14,819 nt of DNA, from the NCBI GenBank assembly GCA_030603035.1, contig JAUVYQ010000063.1, positions 1 to 14,819 of the forward strand, written 5' to 3'. This DNA comes from Phycisphaerae bacterium. Its GTDB lineage: Bacteria; Planctomycetota; Phycisphaerae; Sedimentisphaerales; SG8-4. The translations under genes and the position numbers were made by a program. The notes beneath the pieces were generated by a model. The model was given only the letters and a program-made list of their open reading frames with translations, did no database searches and was not told where the DNA came from. Below are positions 13,637 to 14,819 of the stretch, piece by piece (position 1 is the stretch's first letter; the number at the start of each line of letters is the position of its first letter).

Positions 13637-14806
13637 ATGAATACCGGACGAACAGTCTTTTCGCAAATAATGGTTTTTCTTCCGCTACGGGATTTCAGAA
13701 AATGCATCAAACGATATCACGGAAATCACAAGGTTCAAAAGTTCTCGTGCATGGACCAGTTTCTATGTATGGCATTTGCCCAGCTAACCTATCGCGAAAG
13801 TCTCCGAGACATCGAAGCATGTTTGCGTGCGATGCAAAGCAAACTTTATCACATGGGAATTCGCAGCAGAATTTCAAGATCAACTCTGGCCGATGCAAAC
13901 GAAAACAGAAACTGGCGAATATACGGCGACTTTGCTCAGGTGTTGATTCATATCGCCAGAGGGCTTTACATCGAAGAAGAGTTTGGAGTAGAGTTGGATC
14001 AGACAGTTTACGCTCTCGATTCAACAACGATAGACCTATGCCTCTCGCTATTTCCATGGGCAAAGTTTCGCAAGCACAAAGCAGGAGTAAAACTTCATAC
14101 TCTTTTGGACTTACGCGGCAATATCCCTACGTTTATACGCATTACAGAGGCTCTCCTGCACGATGTCAACATCCTCGACGATATCATTCCGGAAGCAGGA
14201 GCGTTTTATATCATGGATCGCGGCTACCTCGACTTTGCCCGTCTTTATATATTTCATCAATGCCTGGCATTCTTTATAACGCGGGCAAAAGGAAACTTTC
14301 AATTTCGCCGATTATATTCTCATCCAATAGACAAATCGACCGGTCTGCGGTGCGATCAAACAATTGTGTTGACCAGCTTTTATCCATCGAAAGATTATCC
14401 CGAAAAACTTCGGTGTATCCACTACGTGGACAAAGAAACAGAACAGAACCTGGTGTTTTTAACCAACTGCTTTACATTGCTGGCGATAACCATCGCACAA
14501 CTTTACAAATGCCGCTGGCAGGTAGAACTGTTTTTCAAATGGATCAAACAACACCTGCGTATCAAGGCCTTCTTTGGTACATCCGAGAATGCTGTGAAGA
14601 CTCAGGTATGGATTGCAATCTCAGTTTATGTGTTGGTAGCGATAATCAAAAAGGAATTGAATCTGGATTTGAATCTCTACACAATTCTACAGATTCTGAG
14701 CGTGACCTTATTCGAGAAAGTGTCTATTTTACAAGTACTTATGGAAGCCGGCTACAAAACTGATGGCACTGGTTTTTGTAACCAGTTAATGTTATTCGAC
14801 TTATAA
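13637..14806 (+). CDS. IS4-family DDE transposase
   Basis: It cuts and joins the ends of its own element. The 389-aa protein has an N-terminal DNA-binding region with the pattern common in this IS4 subgroup (FAQLTYRESLRDIEACLRA at 47-65, RSTLADANE at 81-89). The catalytic domain carries Asp128 (YALDSTTIDL), Asp194 (YIMDRGYLDF) and Glu297 (RWQVELFFKWIK). The IS4 signature Y-(2)-R-(3)-E-(6)-K is exact: Tyr290, Arg293, Glu297, Lys304. The start at 13637 has AAGGA about 8 nt upstream. The frame is intact to a stop that overlaps the right terminal repeat, so the element may still be active. An overlapping longer frame (13564-14763) is a frame shadow. Confidence 0.95.
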   Translation: MNTGRTVFSQIMVFLPLRDFRKCIKRYHGNHKVQKFSCMDQFLCMAFAQLTYRESLRDIEACLRAMQSKLYHMGIRSRISRSTLADANENRNWRIYGDFAQVLIHIARGLYIEEEFGVELDQTVYALDSTTIDLCLSLFPWAKFRKHKAGVKLHTLLDLRGNIPTFIRITEALLHDVNILDDIIPEAGAFYIMDRGYLDFARLYIFHQCLAFFITRAKGNFQFRRLYSHPIDKSTGLRCDQTIVLTSFYPSKDYPEKLRCIHYVDKETEQNLVFLTNCFTLLAITIAQLYKCRWQVELFFKWIKQHLRIKAFFGTSENAVKTQVWIAISVYVLVAIIKKELNLDLNLYTILQILSVTLFEKVSILQVLMEAGYKTDGTGFCNQLMLFDL

Positions 14807-14819
14807 CCGGACAGTAGTG
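14805..14819 (-). repeat. Right terminal inverted repeat of the insertion sequence
   Basis: AACCGGACAGTAGTG is the inverted copy of the left end. Its first two bases are shared with the transposase stop codon. The window ends here. Confidence 0.9.

Larger units (their letters stand above)
13495..14819 (+). mobile_element. Complete IS4-family insertion sequence, 1325 bp
   Basis: Identical 15-bp terminal inverted repeats, CACTACTGTCCGGTT at 13495-13509 and its complement at 14805-14819, bound a single full-length transposase gene. A second, subterminal inverted match (AATAACATTA near GGTTAC at 13540-13555 against 14778-14796) lies inside both ends. The right repeat is the very last base of the window, so no target duplication can be checked. 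Confidence 0.9.

Noticed and set aside
13564..14763. Plus-strand 399-aa frame overlapping the transposase
   Set aside because: It is longer than the transposase but in another frame, with Arg/Ser/His-rich composition and no motifs; the 389-aa frame holds all catalytic residues.

Overview
The window looks like a fragment of a Gram-negative planctomycete genome, probably Phycisphaerae or Sedimentisphaerales. Three things point that way: an outer-membrane porin, a Tat-exported formylglycine sulfatase, and intergenic spaces packed with short-period, hairpin-forming repeats that I associate with planctomycete genomes. This assignment is an inference from style and gene content, because no rRNA or other marker gene is present. 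The right edge coincides exactly with the terminal inverted repeat of an insertion sequence and the left edge lies in repeat-rich DNA. The window may therefore be a whole contig broken at repeats.

Layout: 1-632 is a repeat field with 7-bp tandem repeats and a roughly 101-bp tandem array. 633-4735 (minus strand) is a metal-uptake operon in transcription order: OprB-like porin, cbiM (with a C-terminal PDGLE/CbiN-like part), cbiQ, cbiO. Two palindromic spacer elements lie between the cbi genes. A divergent promoter region (4736-4890) separates this operon from a small cupin gene on the plus strand (4891-5253). 5254-5941 has no confident protein gene, but it contains phased A-tracts, a good sigma70-type promoter, a structured stretch and a strong intrinsic terminator: a candidate standalone small RNA of about 145 nt. 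5942-6139 (minus) is a possible 65-aa protein. 6149-6586 is another repeat/hairpin field in front of queA (6587-7699, plus).

7778-12056 (minus) is a compact operon xylB-xylA-sulfatase with gaps of 1 and 24 nt. asnA (12195-13325, minus) lies upstream. 13495-14819 is a complete IS4-family insertion sequence with a full-length DDE transposase.

Functional reading: the porin and CbiMQO could carry cobalt or nickel across the outer and inner membranes, with the divergent cupin as a possible accessory. The xylB-xylA-sulfatase operon fits desulfation of a sulfated, xylose-containing polysaccharide followed by entry of the pentose into the pentose phosphate pathway. queA makes the queuosine precursor in tRNA and asnA makes asparagine from aspartate and ammonia.

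The least conventional signals are the small-RNA locus with its helically phased A-tracts, and repeat elements that supply the last codons or stop of several genes. Also unusual are a CbiO ATPase lacking the usual Q-loop Gln and H-switch His, and a xylose isomerase with His where a metal-binding Asp is expected.
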